64,000 nucleotides of DNA, from positions 1 through 64,000 of the forward strand of contig NZ_JBIWCW010000002.1 of the NCBI RefSeq assembly GCF_044761665.1. Reading direction: 5' to 3'. The stretch is from Peribacillus sp044761665. GTDB taxonomy: Bacteria > Bacillota > Bacilli > Bacillales > DSM-1321. Position 1 is the first letter of the stretch, and each line of letters opens with the position of its first letter. The translations under genes were made by a program, and so were the position numbers. Below the pieces are notes generated by a model. The model saw only the letters and a list, made by a program, of their open reading frames with translations, was not told where the DNA came from and searched no databases. Positions 45,010 to 53,810 of the stretch are shown piece by piece.

Positions 45010-45022
45010 AAGTGAGAAGTGA

Positions 45023-45355
45023 TTATTTAGCGATTTCTTTTACAGATGCGATTTCATACGTGACAAGTTCGCTACCAATGATAGGCGATTCTTTTTTAGC
45101 TTCGTCTGAAGAAGGTTCTGGACGTTTATGTGCAGCTTTAAACGCATCGCTGTTTCTCCATGCCGTAAAGTTGTCTAAGTTTTCCCAGTACATATTAACG
45201 TTTAGTTCATCGTAATCGGTTAAGTTTTGCGTTAACAATACTTCAACTTTAACGAAGCCTTCTGTCGTATCTAAAGGACCTGGTGCCGTAAACCCCGGTG
45301 CCATGACAGCTCCCATTCCTTTTTTCACTTTGATTTTATTCGCTACGATTATCAT
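45023..45355 (-). CDS. Haem-degrading monooxygenase, IsdG/HmoA family
   Basis: A 110-residue ABM-fold protein. IsdG-type enzymes open haem to release iron, using Asn7, Trp67 and His77; the equivalents Asn6, Trp66 and His76 (AWRNSDAFKAAHK) are all here, and GFVKVEVLLTQ is the family core. AAGGAGAAGTGGGTT precedes the ATG. It is a lone gene. No convincing Fur box was seen upstream, unlike the iron-type locus 2 kb away, so its control may resemble HmoA/HmoB types. Confidence 0.85.
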   Translation of the reverse strand: MIIVANKIKVKKGMGAVMAPGFTAPGPLDTTEGFVKVEVLLTQNLTDYDELNVNMYWENLDNFTAWRNSDAFKAAHKRPEPSSDEAKKESPIIGSELVTYEIASVKEIAK

Positions 45356-45601
45356 AACCCACTTCTCCTTTACAAGCTTATTTGACTATATTCGTACATG
45401 CATATTTTAGCATACGAGTAAGTTCATTAGCTATTTTCATTAGCAATTGAAATGCCATGAAAAACCTGCTGTAATACCAAGTGGTTTAGGATATTACAAG
45501 GTTTATTGATGCATATCGCGTATAATAGAAATTAGTATAAGGAAATAACCATTACGGAAACAATAAAGCAAGACACACTAAACAATAAAAGAGGCTGTTA
45601 T

Positions 45602-47050
45602 ATGACGGAAATTAAGTTTATTGATTATAAATTAAGTGATGAGATCGTTCGGGCTTTGGATAGCCTAGGTTATCAGCACCCAACGGAAGTTCAACGTGAA
45701 GTGATTCCCGTGGCTATGGAAAAAAGGGATTTAGTCGTAAAGTCGCAAACAGGAAGCGGAAAAACCGCTGCATTCGGCATACCACTCTGTGATATGGTCG
45801 ATTGGCAGGAAAATAAGCCACAGGCACTCATATTGACCCCGACACGGGAATTGGCTGTACAGATTAAAGAGGATATTACGAATATTGGCCGTTTTAAACG
45901 GATTAAGGCAACAGCGGTTTATGGGAAATCTCCTTTTGCTCAGCAACAAGCAGAACTGAAGCAAAAAAGCCATATGGTCGTCGGAACGCCTGGCCGTGTC
46001 CTTGATCATATTGAAAGGGGTACATTTGTTTTAGATAGACTGACTCATTTAGTTATCGATGAAGCGGATGAAATGCTAAATATGGGATTCATCGAGCAAG
46101 TGGAAGCCATTATTAAATTGCTGCCAAAGAACCGTGTAACGATGCTGTTTTCTGCCACTTTACCGGAGAGCATAAAAAAACTGTGCCATAAATATATGAA
46201 CGATCCTTTGGATATTGAAATAAAGGCAACGGGTTTAACGACTGAGAAAATCGAACATGCTGTTATCGAAGTGAAGGAAGATGATAAGTTTAACTTGCTT
46301 AGAGATGTTACGATTGTCGAAAATCCAGATAGCTGTATCATTTTCTGCCGTACAAAAGATAAGGTTGATGAAGTATGTGAACAGTTAATGGAATTAGATT
46401 ATCCATGTGATATGATTCATGGTGGAATGCTTCAGGAGGATCGACTGGCCGTGATGAACGAGTATAGAAGAGGGGAATTCCGCTATTTAGTGGCTACGGA
46501 TGTAGCGGCGAGAGGAATTGATATTGATAATATCACCCATGTCATTAACTATGATCTTCCACTTGAAAAGGAAAGTTATGTCCATCGTACAGGTAGAACT
46601 GGACGTGCGGGTAAAAAAGGGAAGGCAATCACGTTTGCGACACCATATGAAGGCAAGTTCCTCACTGAAATCCAAAGCTACATCGGATTCACGATTCCTA
46701 ACATGCCCATTCCGACCAAAGAAAATGTCTCAGACATGAAAGCGGACTTCGAAGCGAAGCTAAAGACCCGTCCGAAGATTAAAAAGGACAAAGGGGAACA
46801 GCTTAATAAACAAATTATGAAGCTGTATTTTAATGGTGGGAAGAAAAAGAAAATTAGGGCCATCGATTTTGTCGGTACAATTGCGAAGATAGATGGAGTA
46901 AAAGCTGATGACATCGGAATTATAACCATTCAAGATAATGTATCCTATGTAGAGATCCTTAATGGCAAAGGTCCACTGGTCTTGAAAGTGATGAAGAATA
47001 CGAAAGTCAAAGGCAAGGTTTTGAAGGTTTCAGAAGCGAATAAACGATAA
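45602..47050 (+). CDS. dbpA: DEAD-box RNA helicase, DbpA/YxiN type
   Basis: A 482-residue ATP-dependent RNA helicase. Motif I SQTGSGKT (48-55), motif II DEAD (VIDEADEMLNMGF), motif III FSAT and motif VI HRTGRTGRAG are intact. The C-terminal about 80 residues form a DbpA-type RNA-binding domain (IRAIDFVGTIAKIDGVKADDIGII) which in YxiN binds hairpin 92 of 23S rRNA during 50S assembly. The start is ATG; the leader has no strong Shine-Dalgarno, only GAGGCTGTTAT. Single gene with a terminator. Confidence 0.93.
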   Translation: MTEIKFIDYKLSDEIVRALDSLGYQHPTEVQREVIPVAMEKRDLVVKSQTGSGKTAAFGIPLCDMVDWQENKPQALILTPTRELAVQIKEDITNIGRFKRIKATAVYGKSPFAQQQAELKQKSHMVVGTPGRVLDHIERGTFVLDRLTHLVIDEADEMLNMGFIEQVEAIIKLLPKNRVTMLFSATLPESIKKLCHKYMNDPLDIEIKATGLTTEKIEHAVIEVKEDDKFNLLRDVTIVENPDSCIIFCRTKDKVDEVCEQLMELDYPCDMIHGGMLQEDRLAVMNEYRRGEFRYLVATDVAARGIDIDNITHVINYDLPLEKESYVHRTGRTGRAGKKGKAITFATPYEGKFLTEIQSYIGFTIPNMPIPTKENVSDMKADFEAKLKTRPKIKKDKGEQLNKQIMKLYFNGGKKKKIRAIDFVGTIAKIDGVKADDIGIITIQDNVSYVEILNGKGPLVLKVMKNTKVKGKVLKVSEANKR

Positions 47051-47069
47051 AAGAGCCAAATTAAGAAAG

Positions 47070-47109
47070 AATCGGAAAAGACGTAAATTAGTCTTTCCGG
47101 TTTTTTTTT
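47070..47109 (+). terminator. Terminator after dbpA
   Basis: ATCGGAAAAGAC pairs with GTCTTTCCGGT around GTAAATTA, followed by eight T residues. Confidence 0.88.
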
Positions 47110-47254
47110 GGTGTAGAACCAGTTTTATCTACTCATTTTCAAATGAAACATGGAAATTATGATAAAAGAGTCGGTAGTCCTGATGAACGAAGTAAATAAG
47201 AGTTTATATCTCATAAGGTTACGGAAGATAATTGAAAGATCGAAGGATTTCACA

Positions 47255-47303
47255 TGGACAGGTTATTTGGGAACTGTTAAAATATTGATGATAATGATTA
47301 TCA
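47255..47303 (+). promoter_or_regulatory. Promoter with perfect Fur box for the lysR gene
   Basis: TGGACA (47255-47260) and TAAAAT (47278-47283) are 17 bp apart. A perfect 7-1-7 Fur box TGATAATGATTATCA (47289-47303) covers the start-point region, the classic position for iron-dependent repression. Confidence 0.82.
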
Positions 47304-47341
47304 TTTTCAAATAAAAAAAGCTAATCGAGGGGTTAATAAGA

Positions 47342-48244
47342 ATGAATATACTGGAGAAAATGGAGTCATTCATCGTTCTTGCTGAGTGTCGCTCTTTCAC
47401 CGAGGCTGCCCGGAGACTTTACTGCTCACAACCTACGATTAGCCACCATATCAACCACTTAGAGCAAGACTTTGATTCGAGGCTCTTCAATCGTAGCGGA
47501 AGGAAAGTGGAGTTAACAAAGCAAGGAGAAGTTCTCTTGTCCTATGCTAAGCAGATTCAAAATCTCGTTGAGGAAGCTTCAGTGACGATAAAAAAAGTAG
47601 ACTGTCATGAACAGACACTATCGATTTTCGTCAGTAATTATATAGCGGAATATTTCTTTTCAGATATTCTCAGGCAGTTTGAGGATGCCTCGCCACCAAA
47701 GTACATCGAAATAAATAGTTTTTGCTATGATGATTTAAAGAGGAGTCTTCAAGATAACCTGACGGATTTTGCAATCATGCCAATCTATCCAGAAGACTTC
47801 TATATCATGGATAATTACGACACATCAATCTTATTCGAGGACACCCTATCCTTGATTTTTCCGGCTAAACACACTTGGGAAGAAAGAAAAACCCTTTACT
47901 ACCGGGATTTACATAATCAAACAATTCTCCTACCGAAGAGCCTCCATCTGCAGCAATATATCAAGAATCATTTACATAGCCGGCAGATAAAAAAACTCCG
48001 ATACTTACAAATGAGCAACTTTGAGCTGATAAAGAAGGCCGTAAAGGCTGGGCACGGTATTGCATTTCTTCCTAGCTTTGCTGTGGTAGGGGAGATAAAT
48101 AAGGGAGAATTATCCTCAAGGCCTGTTTCAGGTTTAACAATAAAACGGAAAAATGGTTTAGTCACTCGAAAGGGTATTCAGTTTACGGAAAGCCAAAAGG
48201 ATTTTTGTAGAAATATTGAAAAGCTATTTAAGCAATTGATTTGA
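47342..48244 (+). CDS. LysR-family transcriptional regulator
   Basis: A 300-residue LTTR with an N-terminal winged helix-turn-helix (about 4-62, AARRLYCSQPTISHHINHLEQD) and a C-terminal type-2 periplasmic-binding-like effector domain (about 90-295). GAGGGG lies about 8 bp before the ATG. It is transcribed in the same direction as the transport operon 328 bp downstream. Two LTTR-type sites in that gap suggest it controls the operon. Its own promoter is covered by a Fur box. The effector is unknown; a metal complex or imported ligand is a guess. Confidence 0.9.
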   Translation: MNILEKMESFIVLAECRSFTEAARRLYCSQPTISHHINHLEQDFDSRLFNRSGRKVELTKQGEVLLSYAKQIQNLVEEASVTIKKVDCHEQTLSIFVSNYIAEYFFSDILRQFEDASPPKYIEINSFCYDDLKRSLQDNLTDFAIMPIYPEDFYIMDNYDTSILFEDTLSLIFPAKHTWEERKTLYYRDLHNQTILLPKSLHLQQYIKNHLHSRQIKKLRYLQMSNFELIKKAVKAGHGIAFLPSFAVVGEINKGELSSRPVSGLTIKRKNGLVTRKGIQFTESQKDFCRNIEKLFKQLI

Positions 48245-48272
48245 GGTCGTCCTTAGGGATGATCTTTTTTTG
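48244..48272 (+). terminator. Terminator after lysR
   Basis: GGTCGTCC pairs with GGGATGATC through G-U pairs around a small loop and is followed by seven T residues. Confidence 0.7.
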
Positions 48273-48325
48273 TGCTGATTTTAACTCGGGTTTCATGTAA
48301 AAGACCGTAAAGGGCTACTTTGTTT

Positions 48326-48361
48326 ATTCAAAAATTGAATAGAGGCATTCAAAAATATTAT
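48326..48361 (+). promoter_or_regulatory. Paired LysR-type operator sites upstream of the transport operon
   Basis: ATTCAAAAATTGAAT (48326-48340) is a perfect 15-bp dyad with the T-N11-A pattern of LTTR sites. A second, imperfect site ATTCAAAAATATTAT (48347-48361) starts 21 bp later, on the same helix face. Together they cover about -78 to -43 of the promoter below, the usual recognition/activation pair for LysR activators. Confidence 0.72.
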
Positions 48362-48368
48362 AAAAAGA

Positions 48369-48397
48369 TTTACAACACCTTCTAAACAAGGTTTAAT
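48369..48397 (+). promoter_or_regulatory. Promoter of the transport/FtsEX-like operon
   Basis: TTTACA (48369-48374) and TTTAAT (48392-48397), each one base from consensus, are 17 bp apart. They lie just after the LysR-type sites and before a Fur box. Confidence 0.6.
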
Positions 48398-48422
48398 CCT
48401 TAATCAAAGATATAAACGATAT

Positions 48423-48437
48423 TGATAATCATTATCA
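48423..48437. promoter_or_regulatory. Perfect Fur box upstream of the transport operon
   Basis: TGATAATCATTATCA is a perfect 7-1-7 Fur palindrome, about 20-34 bp after the predicted start point and 135 bp before the first start codon. It differs from PerR (TTATAAT half-sites) and Zur boxes. Confidence 0.85.
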
Positions 48438-48572
48438 GTGGTGGTAAATTGAGAGGGTCGTTCGTTTAGTATGATGCCTAAGAAGGGGAACGATTTTCTC
48501 ATTTTTCTAAATAATATTTTAATAGGTTTATAGATTCACAATAGATTGTCCATATTGAAGGAGGTTCTACAC

Positions 48573-50228
48573 ATGTTTACCCGTAAATCATTCAAGTACT
48601 ATTTTAGTTTTTTATTACTATCGTTGCTCCTGGTTGGATGCAACTCCAAAGAGGGCATGAAAGAAAGTGCAGATGCGGGTGAAAAGACCGATGAAACCAG
48701 TAAGGCGGAAGAATTGAATATTGGACTTCCTACAGATGCAGGTCCTTTAAATATTTATACCGGAAATATCGACTATTTGACGGAACTAGTTTATGACAAA
48801 CTATTCTCTCCGTCCCCTTATGTAGATGAACCGCAGCCCTGGTTAGCGGAATCTGCTAAGCAGATTGACGAGGTAACATGGGTCGTTAAGATCAAATCGG
48901 GCATTAAATGGCATGATGGAGTAGATTTCACGGCAGAGGATGTAAAATTTACATATGAATACTTTAGGGATGGACCGGCTAACCGTCATACCCATCATGT
49001 CAGTGAGGTTCCCCATATTAAAGAAATCGAGTTAGATGACAAGGACACTGTTCGATTCACATGTGCATATGCTTGTCCATCACTTGAGACCATTACATTT
49101 GCTGATTTACCGATCTTACCAAAACATATTTGGGAAAATGTTAAAAACCCAAGGAAATATACTGATTTAGCGATTGGAACCGGTCCTTATAAATTAGTGG
49201 ACTATGTCGCTGACCAATCTTACACGTTTGAGGCCAATGAAGACTACTTTATGGGAAGCCCTCTTGTGGAAAAATTGAATATGCCAATCATCAAGGACTC
49301 CACGGCAATGTTTAATGCCTTACGTTCGGGTGAAATTGATATTTCGGCGAGGGCGCTTCCAACCGAATTAAATGATACCTTCGTGAAAATGGATAACATG
49401 AAAGTCGCAGAGACATCACCGCTGTCGATTGTGGAATTGAAGTTGAATTATGATCATGCGCCATTTGATAAGGGGGAATTCCGAAGGGCAATCTCACTTT
49501 CAGTTGACCGACAAAACATAGTGGACACTGTCTTGCTTGGAGAAGGAAGAGCAGGTACTAAGGGGTACCCACATCCTGATTCTCCTTGGACGAACCCTAG
49601 CCTGAACACTCCTTATGATAAAAAGGAAGCGGTGAAGATATTGGACGAGTTAAAGTATGTTGATACGGATGGGGACGGAATGCGTGAAACACCTGATGGC
49701 AAGAAGCTAGAACTTTCCTTGAAAGTATCGTCAAGCGAACCAATCTATATTCGGACATCTGAAATGTTGAAGGCGCAACTCGCCGATGTGGGAATCAATG
49801 TGAAGGTAGAGGCGTTGGAGGCTGGAACGATTTCGGCACTGTTCGAAACAAGAGACTTTGATATGAGTGTTGGAAATATTGGTGCACATGGTGTAGCTGA
49901 TCCTGATCAATTTATCATGTCCCACCGTTCAAACTATTTGTGGTCGAAGGATAAAGAATATCCAAAAATGGATGCGCTCATTACCGACTGGATGGCAGAA
50001 AGAGATTTAAATAAACGTAAGGAAATTTCCTTTGACATGCAAGAACTGTTTAACAGCCAGCCGACGAGTGTCGCACTTTATTACCCTGAGGAGAATTTTG
50101 CTTTTAATGCTACTGCCTATGATCAATGGGTGGAGTCTCCAGGATATGGAATTATTAATAAATTCTCATTCTTATCTCAAGAAGTGAGAGAAGCAGTTTC
50201 AGCAACGGATGCAAAAATCATCAAATAG
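48573..50228 (+). CDS. Family-5 solute-binding lipoprotein (peptide/nickel/metallophore type)
   Basis: A 551-residue SBP_bac_5 protein, the extracellular receptor of an Opp/Dpp/Nik/Cnt-type importer. Lipobox LLLVGC gives lipidated Cys23. WLAESAKQIDEVTWVVKIKSGIKWHDGVDFTAEDVKFTYE is the family core, and VADPDQFIMSHRSN lies in the C-terminal lobe. AAGGAGG lies 8 bp before ATG 48573; the reading nine codons longer includes that site. Fur box upstream suggests an iron-linked ligand, as for CntA (staphylopine) or siderophore-type SBPs, but no ligand residues can be named. Confidence 0.9.
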   Translation: MFTRKSFKYYFSFLLLSLLLVGCNSKEGMKESADAGEKTDETSKAEELNIGLPTDAGPLNIYTGNIDYLTELVYDKLFSPSPYVDEPQPWLAESAKQIDEVTWVVKIKSGIKWHDGVDFTAEDVKFTYEYFRDGPANRHTHHVSEVPHIKEIELDDKDTVRFTCAYACPSLETITFADLPILPKHIWENVKNPRKYTDLAIGTGPYKLVDYVADQSYTFEANEDYFMGSPLVEKLNMPIIKDSTAMFNALRSGEIDISARALPTELNDTFVKMDNMKVAETSPLSIVELKLNYDHAPFDKGEFRRAISLSVDRQNIVDTVLLGEGRAGTKGYPHPDSPWTNPSLNTPYDKKEAVKILDELKYVDTDGDGMRETPDGKKLELSLKVSSSEPIYIRTSEMLKAQLADVGINVKVEALEAGTISALFETRDFDMSVGNIGAHGVADPDQFIMSHRSNYLWSKDKEYPKMDALITDWMAERDLNKRKEISFDMQELFNSQPTSVALYYPEENFAFNATAYDQWVESPGYGIINKFSFLSQEVREAVSATDAKIIK

Positions 50229-50243
50229 AATGGGGGAACGGTG

Positions 50244-51254
50244 ATGAGAAGAAAAGGTTTCTCCCTCGATTTTGGTAAGAAGTTTTTACAGTACGTTCTT
50301 GTCTTTTTAGTCGCGCTGACTATCAATTTTTCCATGCCGCGCTTGGCACCCGGAGATCCACTTCAATATTATTTTGGCGAATCGAGCTTGAATGAATTGT
50401 CGCCTGAACAGAGGCTGGATGTGGAAAGGGAGCTTGGTCTCGACAGCCCAGTATGGGAACAGTATCTTACTTTTATTACCGGGATTTTTCATTTTGATCT
50501 AGGAAACTCCATTAAATATGGAATCCCAGTCACGAAGGTATTGGCAGAGCGGATACCATGGACACTTCTACTTGTCGGACCTGCCTTGATTTTGAGTACG
50601 ATCATCGGAATTGTGATAGGGGCCTATACCGCCTGGAACAGGGGAAAACGAAGAGATGTCTTGACGTTGACAGGTATGCTTACCTTGGAATCGATTCCTG
50701 GTTTTTGGATAGGCATGCTCCTCATAGCGGTATTTTCTGTCAACCTAGGCTGGTTCCCTTCCTTCGGTGCGGTATCGACCGTACATACCGGGGGAACCAT
50801 GAATGACGTGTTGGATGTACTCAGTCATCTCATTCTACCAGTACTGACGGTGACCATTGCATCGGTTGGTTCAAATTTTCTTTTGACGCGTTCCTCGATG
50901 CTCGAAACGCTTGGCCAGGACTATATTCAAATGGCCGAATTAAAAGGAGTCAGTAATGGCCGTTTGATTTTCAAGCATGCTTTACGTAATGCATTGCTGC
51001 CTGTTTATACCCACTTCACTATGAGCTTAGGTGTTTTAGTCAGTGGTGCGGTGGTTGTTGAAAGTGTCTTTTCTTATCCGGGGATAGGTAGGCTCCTATA
51101 CGAGAGTGTAACTGCACGCGACTACCCGATGATGCAAGGTGTGTTTCTCATCATCACTCTTGCAGTGATTGTCACCAACCTACTTGCGGATCTGACCTAT
51201 CCAATTTTTGATCCGCGGGCTCGTACAAGAAAAAGTGTGGGGGATTCTCAATGA
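50244..51254 (+). CDS. ABC importer permease (DppB/OppB/NikB type)
   Basis: A 336-residue permease with six membrane segments. PRLAPGDPLQYYFGE after the first helix, and the EAA-like loop ELKGVSNGRLIFKHALRNALLPVYT that contacts the ATPase, are typical of DppB-like proteins, as is the C-terminal LADLTYPIFDPRAR. ATG 50244 is chosen; a GTG directly before it is possible. It follows the SBP gene by 15 bp and overlaps the next gene by 4 bp. Confidence 0.92.
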   Translation: MRRKGFSLDFGKKFLQYVLVFLVALTINFSMPRLAPGDPLQYYFGESSLNELSPEQRLDVERELGLDSPVWEQYLTFITGIFHFDLGNSIKYGIPVTKVLAERIPWTLLLVGPALILSTIIGIVIGAYTAWNRGKRRDVLTLTGMLTLESIPGFWIGMLLIAVFSVNLGWFPSFGAVSTVHTGGTMNDVLDVLSHLILPVLTVTIASVGSNFLLTRSSMLETLGQDYIQMAELKGVSNGRLIFKHALRNALLPVYTHFTMSLGVLVSGAVVVESVFSYPGIGRLLYESVTARDYPMMQGVFLIITLAVIVTNLLADLTYPIFDPRARTRKSVGDSQ

Positions 51255-52945
51255 TGCATACTGGATCTAAGAAGATAGGATTGATAGGTGTATGTCTATT
51301 GGCCGTTCTGGTTCTGATGGCGGTTGCTGGACCATATGTAATTCCATTCGACGCGGATGAACAAGCGGGTAAGCCCTTTGAAGCGCCTTCCTCCGTCCAT
51401 TGGATGGGTACCAATGATATGGGTCAGGATATCATGGCAGAAGTGATAGAAGGCGCCCGTGTTTCCTTAATGATCGGTATCCTATCTGCCCTATTGGCAA
51501 CATTGATCGGGACGTTGATCGGGGTGGTTTCAGGATACTCGGGAGGCTGGCTAGATACCTTGTGCATGAGGGTCATCGATATTACGCTGACCCTTCCATT
51601 TTTGCCCCTAATGATTGTCATAGGAGTCTTTTTAGGACCAAGCATGTGGACTCAAATATTTGTCATCACTTTGGTAATGTGGGCAGGAAAGGCGCGGCAA
51701 ATTAGGGCCCAAACCCTTTCCTTAAGGAGCAGGGGGCCTGTATTGGCAGCAAGATCGATGGGGGCTAACGAGTATTACTTATTTTCTAGACATATACTTC
51801 CCGGCGTCTTTCCTCTTATCATTCCACAGTTCGTGGGAGCGGTGAATGTCTCCATCATGATGGAGTCGTCACTGAGTTTTCTCGGTATGGGGGACCCGCT
51901 AATCAAAAGTTGGGGCAGCATTCTGTATTATGCCAATTCTAGAAGTGCCTTTTTAACAGATGCATGGGTTTGGTGGGTCATTCCTCCTGGATTGTGTATC
52001 GTACTGACTGTACTATCGTTCTCGTTGATTGGTTATTATCTAGAAGAAAAAGTGAACCCGCGGTTAAGTAGTTATACCGTTTCTCCTGTGAGGAAGAAAA
52101 GAAGTCGGGTTTCTAGTAAGTTCGATGAACAATGGAATTCCGATACGATACTGGATGTTAGGAATTTAACGGTGACCTATCCGAAAGAAAAGGGAAGGGT
52201 CAAGGCTGTTACCAATGTTGATTTTTCTATAAGTAAGGGGGAAGTCGTCGGATTGGTAGGAGAATCGGGCAGTGGAAAGACGACGATTGCATCAGCCATT
52301 CTTCAGCTGGTAAAAAGCCCCGCGCACATAGAAGGGACCATTCACTTTAAGGGAAGGGACTTAGCAGATCTTTCCTCGAAGGAATTGCAAAGCCTGCGTG
52401 GAAATAGAATGGCCCTGATTTCACAGGCTGCCATGAATGCCTTGAATCCAGTCATGGACATCAAGAGTCAGTTAGCGGAAGCGATAACGACCCATCATAA
52501 AATGGATCATGCTCAAGTAGCGGAACGGGTGAACTATATGCTCGACCAGGTAGGTTTGGCCCCTAAATGGGGTTCTGCTTTCCCCCATGAATTGAGTGGT
52601 GGGATGCGACAAAGGGTAATTATTGCAATGGCATTGATCAATGAGCCAGATTTCATCATTGCTGATGAACCGACAACGGGCCTTGATGTCAAAGTCCAGG
52701 TGGAAATCATCCAATTGTTACGCGACTTGCAGAAAAGGTTAGGATTGTCGATGATTTTCATTTCCCATGACTTACCGGTCGTCCTGTCACTAAGTGACAG
52801 ATTGATCATCATGAAAGAGGGAATGCTGATTGACCAAGGCCCGGCTAAAGAATTGGCCACAATGTCGGCACATCCCTATACGCGCCGTCTTATCGATTCT
52901 ATCCCTAGAGTACACCCTGACATAATTAGGGAAAAATTATCATGA
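51251..52945 (+). CDS. Fused ABC permease-ATPase (DppC-DppD type)
   Basis: A 564-residue fusion. Residues 1-270 form a DppC-like permease with an N-terminal helix, six-helix core and EAA-like loop (ARSMGANEYYLFSRHILPGV); 300-564 form an OppD/DppD-like ATPase with Walker A GESGSGKTT (337-345), signature LSGGMRQRV, Walker B FIIADEP and switch His (ISHD). The Q-loop keeps its Gln but reads SQAAMNALNP. The C-terminal region YTRRLIDSIPRVHP is the OppD tail; the Fe-S type Cys motif of some OppD proteins is absent. The junction 271-298 is basic. Usually these are two genes. Confidence 0.92.
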   Translation: MMHTGSKKIGLIGVCLLAVLVLMAVAGPYVIPFDADEQAGKPFEAPSSVHWMGTNDMGQDIMAEVIEGARVSLMIGILSALLATLIGTLIGVVSGYSGGWLDTLCMRVIDITLTLPFLPLMIVIGVFLGPSMWTQIFVITLVMWAGKARQIRAQTLSLRSRGPVLAARSMGANEYYLFSRHILPGVFPLIIPQFVGAVNVSIMMESSLSFLGMGDPLIKSWGSILYYANSRSAFLTDAWVWWVIPPGLCIVLTVLSFSLIGYYLEEKVNPRLSSYTVSPVRKKRSRVSSKFDEQWNSDTILDVRNLTVTYPKEKGRVKAVTNVDFSISKGEVVGLVGESGSGKTTIASAILQLVKSPAHIEGTIHFKGRDLADLSSKELQSLRGNRMALISQAAMNALNPVMDIKSQLAEAITTHHKMDHAQVAERVNYMLDQVGLAPKWGSAFPHELSGGMRQRVIIAMALINEPDFIIADEPTTGLDVKVQVEIIQLLRDLQKRLGLSMIFISHDLPVVLSLSDRLIIMKEGMLIDQGPAKELATMSAHPYTRRLIDSIPRVHPDIIREKLS

Positions 52946-53799
52946 GTGAATCGATAGGAGTGGAAAAAGTGGAACTGAAACATGATCAACCGGATCGAGA
53001 TAATCAAAATCAGGAAGCATTATTAGTCGTAAATGGACTGAAAAAAACATATAGAAGTAGCGGTTTCCGAAAACAGGTTGATCCTGTTTTACAAGGAGTC
53101 ACCTTTTCTTTAATGCCAGGTGAGACGGTTGGACTGGTAGGAGCTAGCGGAGCGGGAAAAAGTACCATCGGGAGAATCATCGCAGGTCTGGAAAATGCGG
53201 ATGGCGGCCAAGTGTTTTTAGAAGGCAAGGATTTGCTGAGCATGAAGGCCAAAGAGCGTAGGCTTTCTGCTAAATCCATTCAAATGGTCTTTCAGGATCC
53301 CTATGAGTCACTCTCTTCCCTTATGACGATTGAACAATTGGTGGCCGAGCCACTTGTTATTCAAAAATTAGAAAGTGATCGTTTCAAAAGAAAGAAGTTG
53401 GTTCAAAAGGCTTTAAATGATGTGGCCTTGGCCCCTGAAAAGTACATGAATAGATATCCACATCAATTATCCGGGGGGGAAAGACAAAGGGTGGGGCTTG
53501 CGAGGGCCTTCATTTGTCAGCCACGTTTGATTATAGCGGATGAACCGACCTCGATGCTCGATACATCTTTGAGGCTTGACCTTCTTCAGTTAATGAGAGA
53601 AATGGGGAGGCGATATGGGGTTTCCTATTTGTTTGTCACTCATGATATTGCGTTGACCCGTAGTTTCTGTGACCGTTTGATCGTACTAGATCGAGGAAAG
53701 ATTGTCGAATCGGGGTGCACGTCAGATGTAATCGATCATCCTGCGCATCCTTTCACAAAAAGCTTGATAGAGGCATTGCTAGAGTTGGAGCATTATTAG
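52942..53799 (+). CDS. ABC importer ATPase (OppF/DppF type)
   Basis: A 285-residue ATPase forming the second nucleotide-binding subunit. Walker A GASGAGKST, Q-loop MVFQDPYESLS, signature LSGGERQRV, Walker B LIIADEP and switch His (VTHD) are intact. It ends HPFTKSLIEALLELEHY, an OppF-type tail of which a remnant is found about 7.6 kb downstream. The ATG overlaps the fusion gene stop by 4 bp and the next gene begins 12 bp on. Confidence 0.92.
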   Translation: MSESIGVEKVELKHDQPDRDNQNQEALLVVNGLKKTYRSSGFRKQVDPVLQGVTFSLMPGETVGLVGASGAGKSTIGRIIAGLENADGGQVFLEGKDLLSMKAKERRLSAKSIQMVFQDPYESLSSLMTIEQLVAEPLVIQKLESDRFKRKKLVQKALNDVALAPEKYMNRYPHQLSGGERQRVGLARAFICQPRLIIADEPTSMLDTSLRLDLLQLMREMGRRYGVSYLFVTHDIALTRSFCDRLIVLDRGKIVESGCTSDVIDHPAHPFTKSLIEALLELEHY

Positions 53800-53810
53800 G
53801 AGGAAAGAAA

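Noticed and set aside
47133..47168. Possible LysR-type sites upstream of lysR itself
   Set aside because: An ATTTTCAAATGAAAC dyad exists, but the second site at 21-bp spacing is not similar to those at the two operons.
48423..48437. Reading the palindrome as a PerR or Zur site
   Set aside because: The half-sites are TGATAAT, the Fur form; PerR would need TTATAAT and Zur a CGTAAT-type half.
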